A DNA stretch of 64,000 nt from Gp1-AA133 sp963850425 (GCA_963850425.1 CAWKLF010000001.1:1240001-1304000); one strand, 5' to 3'. Positions 44,608 through 52,974 are shown, counted from the first letter of the stretch. The notes: generated by a model from the sequence alone, not told the origin. Numbers and translations are program-made.

Positions 44608-45111
44608 ATGGGCGGACTCATCCAGCCGACGCTCGGCGCTGACGAGCGCGAAACCAACTGGCGGGCCATCGGGATCGCGATCGGAATGGTAGTGGTCATC
44701 GTGGCCGTGCTGTTCCTGATATCTCGATCCGAGCAAAAAGCCCCCTCCGGGCCTCCAGCCTACGCCGCCAACATCAAATTTTCCGATCTCAAGATGAGCG
44801 CGGCCGAGAATTTTGTAGGCGCGACCGTCTCCTACATCGATGGCACCGTGACCAACACTGGAACCCAGACCGTCACCCACGTGCTCGCCGAGGTCACGTT
44901 CAAAGATTCCATGGGCCAGCTCGCGCAGCGCGAATCCGTTCCCGTGCGCGTCTTGCAGATCAAGGGACCTTATCCCGATGCTGTGGACCTTGGCGTATCC
45001 CCGCTCCCCCCCGGCCAAGCCAAGCCCTTCCGCCTCACCTTCGAAGGCATCTCGGCCCAGTGGAACCACGAATACCCTGAGTTGAAAGTCGTCGACGTAA
45101 CCGCGAAATAG
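44608..45111 (+). CDS. Single-pass membrane protein with extracytoplasmic beta domain (FxLYD/DUF2393-like)
   Basis: A 167-residue protein with one transmembrane helix (AIGIAIGMVVVIVAVLFLISR) after a short cytoplasmic N-terminus. The outer part has AENFVGATVSYIDGTVTNTG followed by strands THVLAEVTFKDSMGQLAQRE and PFRLTFEGISAQWNHEYPEL. The layout resembles FxLYD/DUF2393-like domains, which are Ig-like and non-enzymatic. It follows tldE by about 230 bp of repeats, so it probably has its own promoter. Specific function is unknown. Confidence 0.65.
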   Translation: MGGLIQPTLGADERETNWRAIGIAIGMVVVIVAVLFLISRSEQKAPSGPPAYAANIKFSDLKMSAAENFVGATVSYIDGTVTNTGTQTVTHVLAEVTFKDSMGQLAQRESVPVRVLQIKGPYPDAVDLGVSPLPPGQAKPFRLTFEGISAQWNHEYPELKVVDVTAK

Positions 45112-45379
45112 CGCGGCCGACATTGCAGAACCAATCCACCACAGAGATGCAGAGTCACAAAGAGAATCTGTCCCGCAAGCAGTCCGGTTTTAGCGAAGAG
45201 CCGCGGGTAAGAGTGGGGTGAATGACTCACACCAGAAGTTGCTCGGGCTGCAGCTCATGTCACCACCCGCGTTTAGGTTCACTCCTGCGCCGTTAAGGGT
45301 GCGGGCATGTTATCCCCGCTCGCGCTCTCATCGAGCTAACATTGCAATCTGGTCGAACCGCACAAGGACGGCGAAACGC

Positions 45380-45955
45380 ATGAGACTTAGCGAAGCCATT
45401 CTCCTAGGAAGCACGATTGTTACGCCTAAGGCCGGCGCCCTTCGATTCTCCGGCGAAAACGCCGGATGCGCCCTTGGGATGGCAGTGATCGCCAGCGGAG
45501 GCACATTTCGCCGCCAAAAGTGCGATATCCCCGCAAGCGAGCGTCGCACGTTGAATGTCGAAGACCTGTGGGGAGCGTGGCTTCTGCGAGTCGTTGCGCG
45601 CCCCTGCGATTGCCGCGCGCCCCTCACCTTGAGTCGTCTGCGCTTCAAAGAAATAACCGCGTACCTGCGCCATCCGCGCTCCGCCGCTCTGCCCCTTGAG
45701 ATGCGCATAAAGGACATCATTGCCCACCTCTTCGATGACCACGTCATGGAAGCGAGGAATTGGACACTCGATCGCCTTGTTGCCTGGCTCCAACCTTTGG
45801 AGCCTGGCGACCCCGCTGTCGTCACGTTTATGAAGCGCGAAGCCGCTTCAGCACCTGCCTACTCAGCGGAAGACGCAGAATGGCGAAAGACTCGGGAAGC
45901 ATTCCAGGCGCGGGTGAAGGCCAAACACCCACGATTTGCCCGTAGAGTCGAATAA
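45380..45955 (+). CDS. Conserved hypothetical protein, two small domains
   Basis: A 191-residue soluble protein. The first part begins MRLSEAILLGSTIVTPKAG and has GCALGMAVIASGG; this resembles a group of short bacterial proteins that start with a helix MKLSEAIRLG and contain a CALG motif. The C-terminal part has DIIAHLFDDHVMEARNWTLDRLVAWLQ, a helical motif often found with it. Cysteine pairs are present (PCDC) but do not form an obvious zinc site. ATG at 45380 is chosen; the longer frame upstream covers a repeat. No role can be assigned. Confidence 0.55.
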   Translation: MRLSEAILLGSTIVTPKAGALRFSGENAGCALGMAVIASGGTFRRQKCDIPASERRTLNVEDLWGAWLLRVVARPCDCRAPLTLSRLRFKEITAYLRHPRSAALPLEMRIKDIIAHLFDDHVMEARNWTLDRLVAWLQPLEPGDPAVVTFMKREAASAPAYSAEDAEWRKTREAFQARVKAKHPRFARRVE

Positions 45956-46074
45956 TCATCCGGCAGTCCAATTGCGTTCATGTCGATAAAGCATCGATCG
46001 GCACAAGTCGATCGGTGCGTTCTGGCTCCTAGACCTGAAAGACTGCGTTGATGCACAATTCCAAGGAGCCTTCC

Positions 46075-47112
46075 ATGCCGAGCAACAGTATGTCGAAACG
46101 TATTTTCCTGGCCCCAGAGCCGCGCGCGATGTCTGACATCTTTGATGAAAAAGATTTGGCCCGACTGCGGGCTCTGGGGGAGCTATGGGTGCACGAATCT
46201 GGCCCTGTCACGGACGCGTTGTTTGACGAAAAAGTCGCGCCCGCAGAAATCATCATCGGCCAGTTCGATCTTCCCGAATCACGCTTAAAGCGGGCTCGGT
46301 CCCTTAAGGCGGTGTTCAACGTGGAAGGCAACTTCCTTCCCAACATCGACTACGCCTACTGTTTTCGCAGCGGCATACGCGTTCTCAGCACAAGTCCGGT
46401 GTTCGCCGAGCCCGTGGCAGAGGCCGCGCTTGGCATGGCGATCGATCTCGCCCGCGGCATCAGCAGGTCGGATCGCCAATTCCGGGAAGGAACCGAGGAC
46501 TACGGCCTGGCTGCCAACCGCGAGGCTTTCACCCTCTTCCGGCAAGACATCGGTCTGATCGGGCTGGGTGATCTTGGCAGGGCGATCTTGCCATTACTTC
46601 GCCCGTTCGGTGGTCGTATTCGCGCCTACGATCCGTGGTTGTCCGCCGAATATATTCAAGCCCTGGGTTGCGAGCCGGCTTCCTTAGATGAGGTCTTGGG
46701 GCGCTCGCGCCTGGTGATCGTCGTGGCTGGAGTCACGTCGCAGAATCAGGGCTTCCTGGGGGAGAAAGAGTTTTCCGCGATGCAGAAAGGGTCAGGCCTG
46801 GTTCTGGTGAGCCGTGCGGCTGTGGTGGATTTCGATGCGATGCTCGACTTTGCGGAAAGGGGCCATATTCGCTTCGCCACCGACGTCTTTCCACAAGAGC
46901 CGTTGCCTGCCTCGCATCGGGCCCGTCGGACTCCCAATTTGACTCTCTGCGCGCATCAAGCGGGAGCACTGAAAGCCGCGATCCAGCAGATCGGCAAACT
47001 GGTGGTTGCTGACGCGGAGTTGATCGCTCGTGGCCTGCCTCCAATCTTATGCAAACCCGCTCAGCCTGAGACTGTAGATCTGCTACGGAGCAAGCCCATT
47101 GATAAGACTTGA
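46075..47112 (+). CDS. NAD-binding D-2-hydroxyacid dehydrogenase family protein
   Basis: A 345-residue protein with the D-2-hydroxyacid dehydrogenase fold. The nucleotide-binding motif is IGLIGLGDLGRAILPLL (about residues 165-180), preceded by AEPVAEAALGMAIDLARG. The catalytic Arg appears replaced or shifted (LVLVSRAAVVDFDAML). The Glu may lie in DVFPQEPLP, and the His in LCAHQAG. Substrates for this branch are varied. ATG at 46075 is preferred over one at 46051 because AAGGAG sits 6 bases upstream. It is followed by selD after 141 bp, though no functional link is evident. Confidence 0.8.
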   Translation: MPSNSMSKRIFLAPEPRAMSDIFDEKDLARLRALGELWVHESGPVTDALFDEKVAPAEIIIGQFDLPESRLKRARSLKAVFNVEGNFLPNIDYAYCFRSGIRVLSTSPVFAEPVAEAALGMAIDLARGISRSDRQFREGTEDYGLAANREAFTLFRQDIGLIGLGDLGRAILPLLRPFGGRIRAYDPWLSAEYIQALGCEPASLDEVLGRSRLVIVVAGVTSQNQGFLGEKEFSAMQKGSGLVLVSRAAVVDFDAMLDFAERGHIRFATDVFPQEPLPASHRARRTPNLTLCAHQAGALKAAIQQIGKLVVADAELIARGLPPILCKPAQPETVDLLRSKPIDKT

Positions 47113-47253
47113 CCAGCCGGCTCGATGAGCTCTTAACCCTGCGCATCTTGTTGGCTGAAATCCAAGTAACATCGCGATATCTTCCTCACTATCCTCGTGC
47201 CCTTTGCGGTGAACGGTTTTAGCTCGCACTCGCCGCTCGCATACAATGACCAC

Positions 47254-48303
47254 GTGTCCGAAACCAAGCCATTCCGGTTGACCGAGTCGGTGAAAGCGGC
47301 GGGTTGAGCGTCCAAGCTTAGTCCGGCGGCGCTGGACTCGGTGCTTGGGAAATTAGCCCGGCAACACGACCCGAATGTTCTGGTCGGCTTCGATCATGCC
47401 GACGACGCCGGCGTGTATCAAATTGCGCCCGACACCGCGCTGGTGCAGACCGTCGACTTCTTCACCCCCATCGTCGACGACCCCTACACCTTCGGCCAGA
47501 TCGCCGCCACCAACTCCTTGAGCGACGTGTATGCCATGGGTGGGCGTCCCCTGACGGCACTGGCGCTGGTTTGCTTCCCCGAGAAAGCGGATCTTGAAAT
47601 CCTGGAGCGCATCCTGGCCGGCGGCCTTTCCAAGATGATCGAAGCCGGATGCACCGTGGTCGGCGGCCACAGCATTCGCGACGAAGAAACCAAATTCGGC
47701 TACTCCGTTACCGGCCTGATCAATCCGAAACACATCTTGGCCAACGGTGGAGCGAAGCCCGGGGACGTTCTCATCCTGACCAAGGCTCTGGGCACAGGCG
47801 TTATTTCGACTGCCATCAAGAAAGGCGTGGCCAGACAAGAGTGGATCGATGCTGCCGTCGATTCCATGACCACCCTGAACCGCAAAGCCGCCGATTTTAT
47901 CCGCGAACATGAAGTTCAGGTGAATGCGATGACCGACGTTACTGGCTTTGGCCTGATCGGACACGCGCGGGAAATGGCTCTCGCCTCGGGTGTATCTTTC
48001 GGCATTTCCGTGGATCGAATTCGCACACTTCCTGGTGCCCTTGAGTGCGTGCGCTCCGGTTACATTCCCGGGGGACTGAAAAACAATCGAGATTTCGCCG
48101 AATGCATGGTGCAATACGACGAGGGCGTTCCCGACGACATCAAGTCTCTTTTGTTTGATCCGCAAACAGCGGGTGGACTGCTGATGTCGGTCACAACTCA
48201 CGGAAATCCCTGGGTGGCCATGATGAATGAGGCCGGCATTCCAGCGGCGGAGATCGGCGAAGTACTGGCCGGCGCCAAATCGCAGATTACTGTGACAGGC
48301 TGA
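47254..48303 (+). CDS. selD: Selenide, water dikinase (selenophosphate synthetase) with in-frame UGA read as selenocysteine
   Basis: SelD makes selenophosphate from selenide and ATP, the selenium donor for selenocysteine. The frame opens at GTG 47254: MSETKPFRLTESVKAAG, then UGA at 47305-47307 (position 18), then ASKLSPAALDSVL. The UGA falls exactly where SelD has its catalytic Cys or Sec, three residues before the conserved Lys. Downstream are GFDHADDAGVYQ, TVDFFTPIVDDPYTFGQIAATNSLSDVYAMG, GGHSIRD and DVTGFGLIGHA, and the protein is otherwise intact at 349 residues. A bSECIS-like hairpin follows the UGA. Without readthrough the call would begin at 47341 and lose the active site. selA, selB and selC are not in the window. 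Confidence 0.92.
47312..47348 (+). promoter_or_regulatory. Bacterial SECIS-like hairpin of selD
   Basis: The outer stem is CCAAGC (47312-47317) with GCTTGG (47343-47348). The inner stem is AGTCC (47320-47324) with GGACT (47334-47338). The apical loop is GGCGGCGCT, starting 17 bases after the UGA and opening with GG. Spacing and the loop guanines fit bacterial SECIS rules for SelB binding. Confidence 0.75.
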
Positions 48304-48447
48304 CTTCGGTCGCATCCTGTCGTGCCCGCGCCCTGCCAGTTATTTTGGTTTTCACGATCCCCTTTGGCACAACCCTCCCCTGTGATACTGTCACGCGCGA
48401 AAGGGCGATTCTCGTCCCGTTCAATACACGCAATCGGAGTAAAGCGC

Positions 48448-48957
48448 ATGGCAACTGGTGAATTTGGATCAGCGCCGACGATGGCTCCCACAGCTGCCAC
48501 CGTGGAGCAAAAACTGCGGGCGGAACAGGTAGTCAAGAACGGGGCCGGCTGGTTTCTCGCGATCGCGGGGCTTTCGATCATCAACTCCGTGCTCACCATG
48601 AGCGGAGCAAATGTCCATTTCATTTTCGGCCTCGGTATTACGGAAATTGTCGACGCCATCGGCCGACAGGCGGGAACCACCGGTTCGGCGCTCAGCCTGG
48701 TCGTGAATCTCTTCATCGCCGGCGTGTTCCTGCTGTTCTGGAACTTCGCGCGCCGCGGCGAGCGGTGGGCCTTCCTGGTTGGCATGGGTTTGTACGCGGT
48801 CGACGGACTGATTCTGGTTCCCTTCAAAGACTTTCTGGGAGTTGCGTTCCACGCCTATGCCCTATTCCGCATTTATAACGGCATGAAGGGCGTTCCGGTA
48901 CTCGAAGAACTCCGCCAACGCACGCTGGGCGAAAACGCTCCCATCGAGCCGCGCTAA
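48448..48957 (+). CDS. Small polytopic membrane protein, hypothetical
   Basis: A 169-residue protein with a soluble N-terminus (ATGEFGSAPTMAPTAATVEQKL) and about four hydrophobic segments: WFLAIAGLSIINSVLTMSG, VHFIFGLGITEIVDAIG, LSLVVNLFIAGVFLLFWNFA and FLVGMGLYAVDGLILVPF, then LGVAFHAYALFRIYNG. The pattern does not match a transporter family I know. ATG at 48448 is chosen with GGAG 8 bases upstream; the longer frame from 48322 adds unrelated residues. It is possibly in one transcript with selD, 144 bp upstream, though no functional tie is evident. Confidence 0.6.
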   Translation: MATGEFGSAPTMAPTAATVEQKLRAEQVVKNGAGWFLAIAGLSIINSVLTMSGANVHFIFGLGITEIVDAIGRQAGTTGSALSLVVNLFIAGVFLLFWNFARRGERWAFLVGMGLYAVDGLILVPFKDFLGVAFHAYALFRIYNGMKGVPVLEELRQRTLGENAPIEPR

Positions 48958-49177
48958 GCAATTTCGCGCGCATCGCCGCTTCCACGGTGAAGACTCTCCA
49001 GCGGTCGATCCCTGTCCCCTTGTCATCGCGAGCGATCCCGGCGTTCTCTGCGCTCCGAATTTCAGAGCCCTCGTCAACTGCGATAGCATCTTAAGAAGCA
49101 GTCCGCTCCAGCAATCTTCCTCGGTCCTTGTACAGGGTCGTCTCCTGATTCTCGGGTTATTTCTATATGGAGGTTTT

Positions 49178-50167
49178 ATGCAAACACGTGAACTCGGCCG
49201 CAGCGGCTTGAAAGTTTCTGCCCTCGGCCTGGGCTGCATGGGTATGTCGGAGTTCTACGGCGGACGCGACGATAACGAATCGATCGCCACCATCCACCGC
49301 GCGCTCGAGCTGGGCATCGATTTTCTCGACACCGCCGATGTCTACGGCCCGCACACGAACGAAGAACTGGTCGGCAAGGCCATCAAGGGCAAGCGGGACA
49401 AAGTCGTGCTGGCCACCAAGTTCGGCATCCTGCGCGATCCCGCCAACCCAAACCTGCGGGGCGTGAACGGCCGGCCGGAGTACGTGCGCTCCTCGTGCGA
49501 AGCCAGCCTGCGGCGGCTGGGCGTGGATTACATCGACCTCTACTACCAGCATCGCGTGGATCCAAACACGCCCATCGAAGAAACGGTGGGCACCATGGCG
49601 CAGCTGCTGGAGGAAGGCAAGATTCGCCACATCGGCTTGTCGGAAGCCAGCCCGCAGACGTTGCGCCGCGCCGCCAGGGTGCACAAGATCAGCGCGCTGC
49701 AGAGCGAGTATTCGCTGTGGACGCGCGATCCGGAGCGGGAAGTTCTGCCCACCTGCCGCGAACTTGGCATCGGCTTTGTGGCCTACAGTCCGCTCGGCCG
49801 CGGCTTTCTCACCGGGCAGTTCAAGCGCTTCGACGATTTGCCTGCCGACGATTACCGCCGTCAGTCGCCCCGCTTTCAGGGAGAAAATTTTCAGAAGAAT
49901 CTTGACTTAGTGCAGCACGTACAGCTGATCGCAACCGAAAAAGGCTGCACGTCTTCGCAACTTGCGCTTGCCTGGGTGCTGGCGCAGGGCGACGACATCG
50001 TGCCCATCCCGGGCACCAAGAAGCGTAAGTATCTGGAAGACAATGTGGGTGCCGTGAAGGTGCGGTTGAATGTCGAAGACCTCAAGCGAATCGAAGAGGC
50101 CTTTCCCTCCGGCGCCGCCGCGGGCGAGCGCTATCCGGAACACATGATGCAGCTCGTGAATCAGTGA
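49178..50167 (+). CDS. Aldo/keto reductase
   Basis: A 329-residue NADPH-dependent aldo/keto reductase with a TIM-barrel fold. The catalytic tetrad is visible: Asp and Tyr in FLDTADVYG, Lys in VVLATKFG, and His in DLYYQHRVD. The cofactor motif IPGTKKRKYLEDNVGA near the C-terminus fits NADPH binding. It resembles the AKR13-like group (YghZ/IolS-like) that acts on small aldehydes. GGAGG precedes the ATG by 4 bases. It stands alone between non-coding stretches. Confidence 0.93.
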   Translation: MQTRELGRSGLKVSALGLGCMGMSEFYGGRDDNESIATIHRALELGIDFLDTADVYGPHTNEELVGKAIKGKRDKVVLATKFGILRDPANPNLRGVNGRPEYVRSSCEASLRRLGVDYIDLYYQHRVDPNTPIEETVGTMAQLLEEGKIRHIGLSEASPQTLRRAARVHKISALQSEYSLWTRDPEREVLPTCRELGIGFVAYSPLGRGFLTGQFKRFDDLPADDYRRQSPRFQGENFQKNLDLVQHVQLIATEKGCTSSQLALAWVLAQGDDIVPIPGTKKRKYLEDNVGAVKVRLNVEDLKRIEEAFPSGAAAGERYPEHMMQLVNQ

Positions 50168-50590
50168 AATGTTGGTTGCACTCGACTGCTTCGTTGCCGA
50201 GCCATCAGACCACCAGTTTTTTCGGTGATTTTTGACCGATTCGCGTTGCATCTTGCATCTTTTGCCATGGTGATTCGCAACAGGCGCCCAGGTCCTGCTT
50301 AACAACATGAATCCTCAAGGCTTGCGCCTACATGGGAGACAAATGCTCGCGAAATCAGCGTTTGATGCGTTGCGATTCTCATCGCGGACCTGATTAAACT
50401 CGCATCGGAGACCGTGATTTATTTCGCCTCGGCATTCCCCTAAATCTCTGAATCCATTCCGGCAAATTCCTGCCGAGGCAATTCGCTTCATCGGTGTCGT
50501 GTTTGGTCTCGCGATTGCCTTTAACAGAGACGGCGAGTGGCCCGGAAACAGAAAGCGGCAAGAAACGACGGCCCCCCAGAGAGGTGATGT
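50168..50590. other. Intergenic region without a recognised gene
   Basis: No convincing gene or RNA structure is seen in these 423 bases. There is a short direct-repeat tract (GCGTTGCATCTTGCATC) near 50245. Small frames are open, but none has a start context or domain-like composition. Confidence 0.5.
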
Positions 50591-51262
50591 ATGACAGTCC
50601 TACTGGTTCTCTTGACCTTCGTAACGTTCTTGCTGATCGACCACTTCCACAGCCGCAAACAGGTTGTCCTGCAGCCTGCGCTGCAAGCCGCAAAGCGCGA
50701 AGCGCCGGCACGGCTCGCGCCCAGCCTGGTTGGCGGATTCCAGGTTCCCGAAAAGCTGCGCTTCCATCCCGGCCACACCTGGGCACTGAGCGAGAGTCCC
50801 AGCCTGGTACGCATCGGCATGGATGAATTCGCCTCCAAGCTGAGCGGCAAGGTCGAGAAGATCGCGCTGCCGCAACGCGGCCAGTGGATCCGCCAGGGAC
50901 AAAAAGTGTGGACGCTGCACCGCGACGGCGCTTCGGTCGACATGGTTTCGCCCATCGAAGGCAGCGTGGCCGACATCAACGAAGCGGTCGTGCAGAATCC
51001 CGAACTGGCCCGCACCGATCCCTACGGCGAAGGCTGGCTCGTGACCGTGCAGTCGCCCGACGCCAAGACCAACTTCCGCAACCTGCTGGGCGGCGCGCTG
51101 GCCCGCTGGTGGACAGAAGAGTCAGCCAGCCGCCTGCAGCGCCTGATTCCGATGCCGGCCGGAGCACTCGCGCAGGATGGCGGCGTCGCCGTCGACAACC
51201 TCGCCGACCAGATCCCCGACAAGGACTGGGCCGCCATCACGAAAGAGTTCTTCCTGTCGTAA
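50591..51262 (+). CDS. Membrane-anchored GcvH-like lipoyl-domain protein lacking the lipoyl lysine
   Basis: A 223-residue protein. An N-terminal hydrophobic segment (TVLLVLLTFVTFLLIDHF) anchors it; then a domain with the layout of glycine-cleavage H protein begins: RFHPGHTWALSESPSLVRIGM, DEFASKLSGKVEKIALPQRG and DMVSPIEGSVADINEAVVQN. In true GcvH the lipoylated lysine sits in the strand before the SPxxGxV turn; here that strand reads GASVDMVSP with no lysine. A C-terminal extension of about 60 residues follows (LARWWTEESASRLQRL). It is probably not part of a glycine cleavage system, and no gcvT or gcvP is nearby. Role unknown. Confidence 0.75.
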   Translation: MTVLLVLLTFVTFLLIDHFHSRKQVVLQPALQAAKREAPARLAPSLVGGFQVPEKLRFHPGHTWALSESPSLVRIGMDEFASKLSGKVEKIALPQRGQWIRQGQKVWTLHRDGASVDMVSPIEGSVADINEAVVQNPELARTDPYGEGWLVTVQSPDAKTNFRNLLGGALARWWTEESASRLQRLIPMPAGALAQDGGVAVDNLADQIPDKDWAAITKEFFLS

Positions 51263-51465
51263 TGGGCCCCGTAATACACCTCCTGATAAAAGAATCGGCC
51301 GCTCGCACAACGGGCGGCCGAAACTCTTTGTACGAGAAAATCCTGGGCGCACCGGAAAACAAATCAAGAGATGAGCGCGAGGAGAATTCTGGCTGGGGCG
51401 AGGTACCCCCCTCCCCCGGTCTTGTGAAATGAGAAACTTACACGCGCGAGGGGGCCAAAATCTTT

Positions 51466-51567
51466 GGGGGCTGGCCCAACCTTTTGAATGCCGCAGACAA
51501 TACCACAAAAGTGGCTGGGGGCTGGCCCAACCTTTCGAATGCCGCAGACAATACCACAAAAGTGGCT
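51466..51567. repeat. 51-bp tandem direct repeat, two copies (third at 51838-51888)
   Basis: Copies at 51466-51516 and 51517-51567 differ by about one base, and a third is at 51838-51888. Each begins GGGGGCTGGCCCAACC and ends with the hairpin CCAC-AAAA-GTGG. A partial inverted trace (AGGTGGGCCAGCCC) lies after the transposase near 52642-52655. Confidence 0.85.
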
Positions 51568-51569
51568 GC

Positions 51570-51598
51570 CCCACCCTTCGTGCTTTTCGAAGGGTGGG
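51570..51598. repeat. REP hairpin 1
   Basis: CCCACCCTTCG-TGCTTTT-CGAAGGGTGGG, preceded by GGCTGC and followed by AGGCACGAACC. It is identical to the hairpin at 51891-51919. Confidence 0.85.
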
Positions 51599-51703
51599 AG
51601 GCACGAACCTCCGCATCTGCTCAACTCGACGACTTGTTCTTTCAACCTTGCGCTGCGTTCACTGGCCACAGTTTTGCCCGTAGGCTACGTTCCATGATGC
51701 TTT

Positions 51704-51837
51704 ATGCCACCGCGTCTGCGACGCTACTACGGGGCTGGGTATCTGCACTTTGTCACCAGCAGTTGCTACCGACGTCACCCGCTGCTAGGTAGCGCTCGCA
51801 ATCGAAATCTGTTCCTGCGCGTCCTGGAACAAGTCCG
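51704..51837 (+). pseudogene. Truncated 5' copy of the RAYT gene
   Basis: It begins MPPRLRRYYGAGYLHFVTSSC and matches the first 45 or so codons of the full transposase at 52026, then breaks off where the third 51-bp repeat begins. The two copies differ at a substantial fraction of bases in the coding part. It cannot encode a working protein. It is a remnant of a tandem duplication of the repeat-hairpin-gene start unit. Confidence 0.85.
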
Positions 51838-51890
51838 GGGGGCTGGCCCAACCTTTCGAATGCCGCAGACAATACCACAAAAGTGGCTGC

Positions 51891-51919
51891 CCCACCCTTC
51901 GTGCTTTTCGAAGGGTGGG
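51891..51919. repeat. REP hairpin 2
   Basis: The same hairpin sequence and surroundings as at 51570-51598, in the same orientation, upstream of the full-length transposase. Confidence 0.85.
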
Positions 51920-52025
51920 AGGCACGAACCTCCGCATCTGCTCAACTCGATGACTTTTTCTTTTAACCAACGCGCTGCGTTCACCGGTCACAGTTTTTCC
52001 GATAGGTTTCGTTCCACGATAATTC

Positions 52026-52574
52026 ATGCCACCCCGTCTGCGGCGCTATTACGGAGCTGGATATCTGCACTTCATCACCAGCAGTTGCTACCAGCGTCAG
52101 CCGCTGCTGGGCAGTGCGCGAAATCGGAATCTGTTTCTGCACGTCCTGGAAGATGTCCGGCGTCGCGTCGGTTATGTTGTCATGCCCGAGCATATCCACT
52201 TGCTGCTCAGCGAACCGGAGCGTGGCAACCCATCCGTGATTATGCAAGCTCTCAAACAAGGCTTCGCCCGGCGTCTTTTACGGCGAATGCGCAAGGGTCA
52301 ACGCGGTGGTCAAGCTTCGCTTTGGGGCGCTGCCCTCAGCGAGGGGCATATGCGGCAACGGCGCTTTTACGATTTTGTGGTGTGGAGCGAGTACAAGCGA
52401 GTCGAGAAGTTGCGCTACATGCACCGGAATCCGGTGAAACGCGGGTTGGTCCTCGAACCGGAGCAGTGGCGTTGGAGCAGCTATCGTCATTATGCTTACG
52501 GCGAGGCTGGCCCGGTGTTGGTCAACGAGCAGAAGAAAGCCGAACTGAAAGTCCTCGCGACGGGGAGTGGTTGA
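52026..52574 (+). CDS. REP-associated tyrosine transposase (RAYT, Y1/HUH family)
   Basis: A 182-residue single-domain HUH-type transposase of the IS200-like RAYT group, which nicks single-stranded REP DNA. The HUH motif is MPEHIHLLLSEP (His56 and His58), the catalytic tyrosine is probably Tyr131 in LRYMHRNPVKRGLV, and RWSSYRHYAYGE is the usual C-terminal block. It is full length with an ATG at 52026. The first 45 codons are echoed by the upstream remnant. The gene is bracketed by hairpins in inverted orientation, the expected substrate arrangement. Confidence 0.93.
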   Translation: MPPRLRRYYGAGYLHFITSSCYQRQPLLGSARNRNLFLHVLEDVRRRVGYVVMPEHIHLLLSEPERGNPSVIMQALKQGFARRLLRRMRKGQRGGQASLWGAALSEGHMRQRRFYDFVVWSEYKRVEKLRYMHRNPVKRGLVLEPEQWRWSSYRHYAYGEAGPVLVNEQKKAELKVLATGSG

Positions 52575-52585
52575 GGTCCTTGCCT

Positions 52586-52614
52586 CCCACCCTTCGAAAA
52601 CCGCGAAGGGTGGG
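52586..52614. repeat. REP hairpin 3, inverted
   Basis: CCCACCCTTCG-AAAACCG-CGAAGGGTGGG with flanks TGCCT (left) and GGCAGCC (right), i.e. the reverse orientation of hairpins 1 and 2. It lies 11 bases after the transposase stop. Confidence 0.85.
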
Positions 52615-52689
52615 GCAGCCATTTCAGTTGGGGTTCCGGGAAAGGTGGGCCAGCCCGCCACACGGCCGGCAATGTGGGATTTCTGACCT

Positions 52690-52974
52690 CTACTTCTCCC
52701 CCATCCGCTTCTTTCCTTCCATCATGACTTTTCTCAATATCCGGTTCATTCGCGTCTGGTAGCCCGGGCCTTTGGACTTGAACCAGTCCACCACTTCCAC
52801 ATCCACGCGCAACGAGATTCTCCGCTTGCGCGGCCGGTTCCAGCGCGCCTCCGCGCCCTTGTCCTGATCCGCCAGAGATAACAGATCATCTTCCACCGAG
52901 GCGTGCAGGCCGCCAACTCGCCCCGGCCGCGTCCGTGTCTTTTTCCGCCTTGCTTTCTTGTTCTTGGCTGTCAT
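52690..52974 (-). CDS. Orphan BrnA-like antitoxin
   Basis: A 94-residue basic protein. The C-terminal half has RRISLRVDVEVVDWFKSKG followed by PGYQTRMNRILRKVM, the ribbon-helix-helix-like region of BrnA antitoxins, which bind DNA and neutralise the BrnT RNase. The N-terminal part is Lys/Arg-rich (TAKNKKARRKKTRTRPGR). A brnT gene, normally directly upstream, is not present: only a short non-coding gap separates it from the divergent AhpD-like gene. ATG at 52974 is chosen. A pair of palindromes overlaps and precedes the start and may be its operator. It may be solitary or act on a toxin elsewhere. Confidence 0.7.
   Translation of the reverse strand: MTAKNKKARRKKTRTRPGRVGGLHASVEDDLLSLADQDKGAEARWNRPRKRRISLRVDVEVVDWFKSKGPGYQTRMNRILRKVMMEGKKRMGEK

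Larger units (their letters stand above)
51466..52660 (+). mobile_element. REP-associated tyrosine transposase (RAYT) element with flanking repeats
   Basis: A unit built from a 51-bp tandem repeat, a hairpin, a truncated 5' copy of the transposase gene (51704-51837), the same repeat and hairpin again, the full transposase (52026-52574) and an inverted hairpin (52586-52614). RAYTs are single-copy relatives of IS200/IS605 transposases that are linked to REP sequences. The hairpins at the two ends lie in opposite orientation, as in REP/BIME structures. Confidence 0.8.

Noticed and set aside
45100..48450. tRNA-Sec, selA or selB near selD
   Set aside because: I looked for a long tRNA-like fold and for these proteins around selD and found none; they must be elsewhere if present.
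51295..51321. Hairpin TCGGCCGC...GCGGCCGA as a terminator after the GcvH-like gene
   Set aside because: The stem is good but there is no T-tract on either side, so it is not called a terminator.
51466..51888. CRISPR array from the 51-bp repeats
   Set aside because: Two copies are directly adjacent with no spacer, and the third is separated by gene sequence; there are no cas genes.
51704..52762. A single 352-residue ORF covering the transposase region
   Set aside because: It joins the truncated copy with an out-of-frame reading of the full RAYT; the real gene is 52026-52574.
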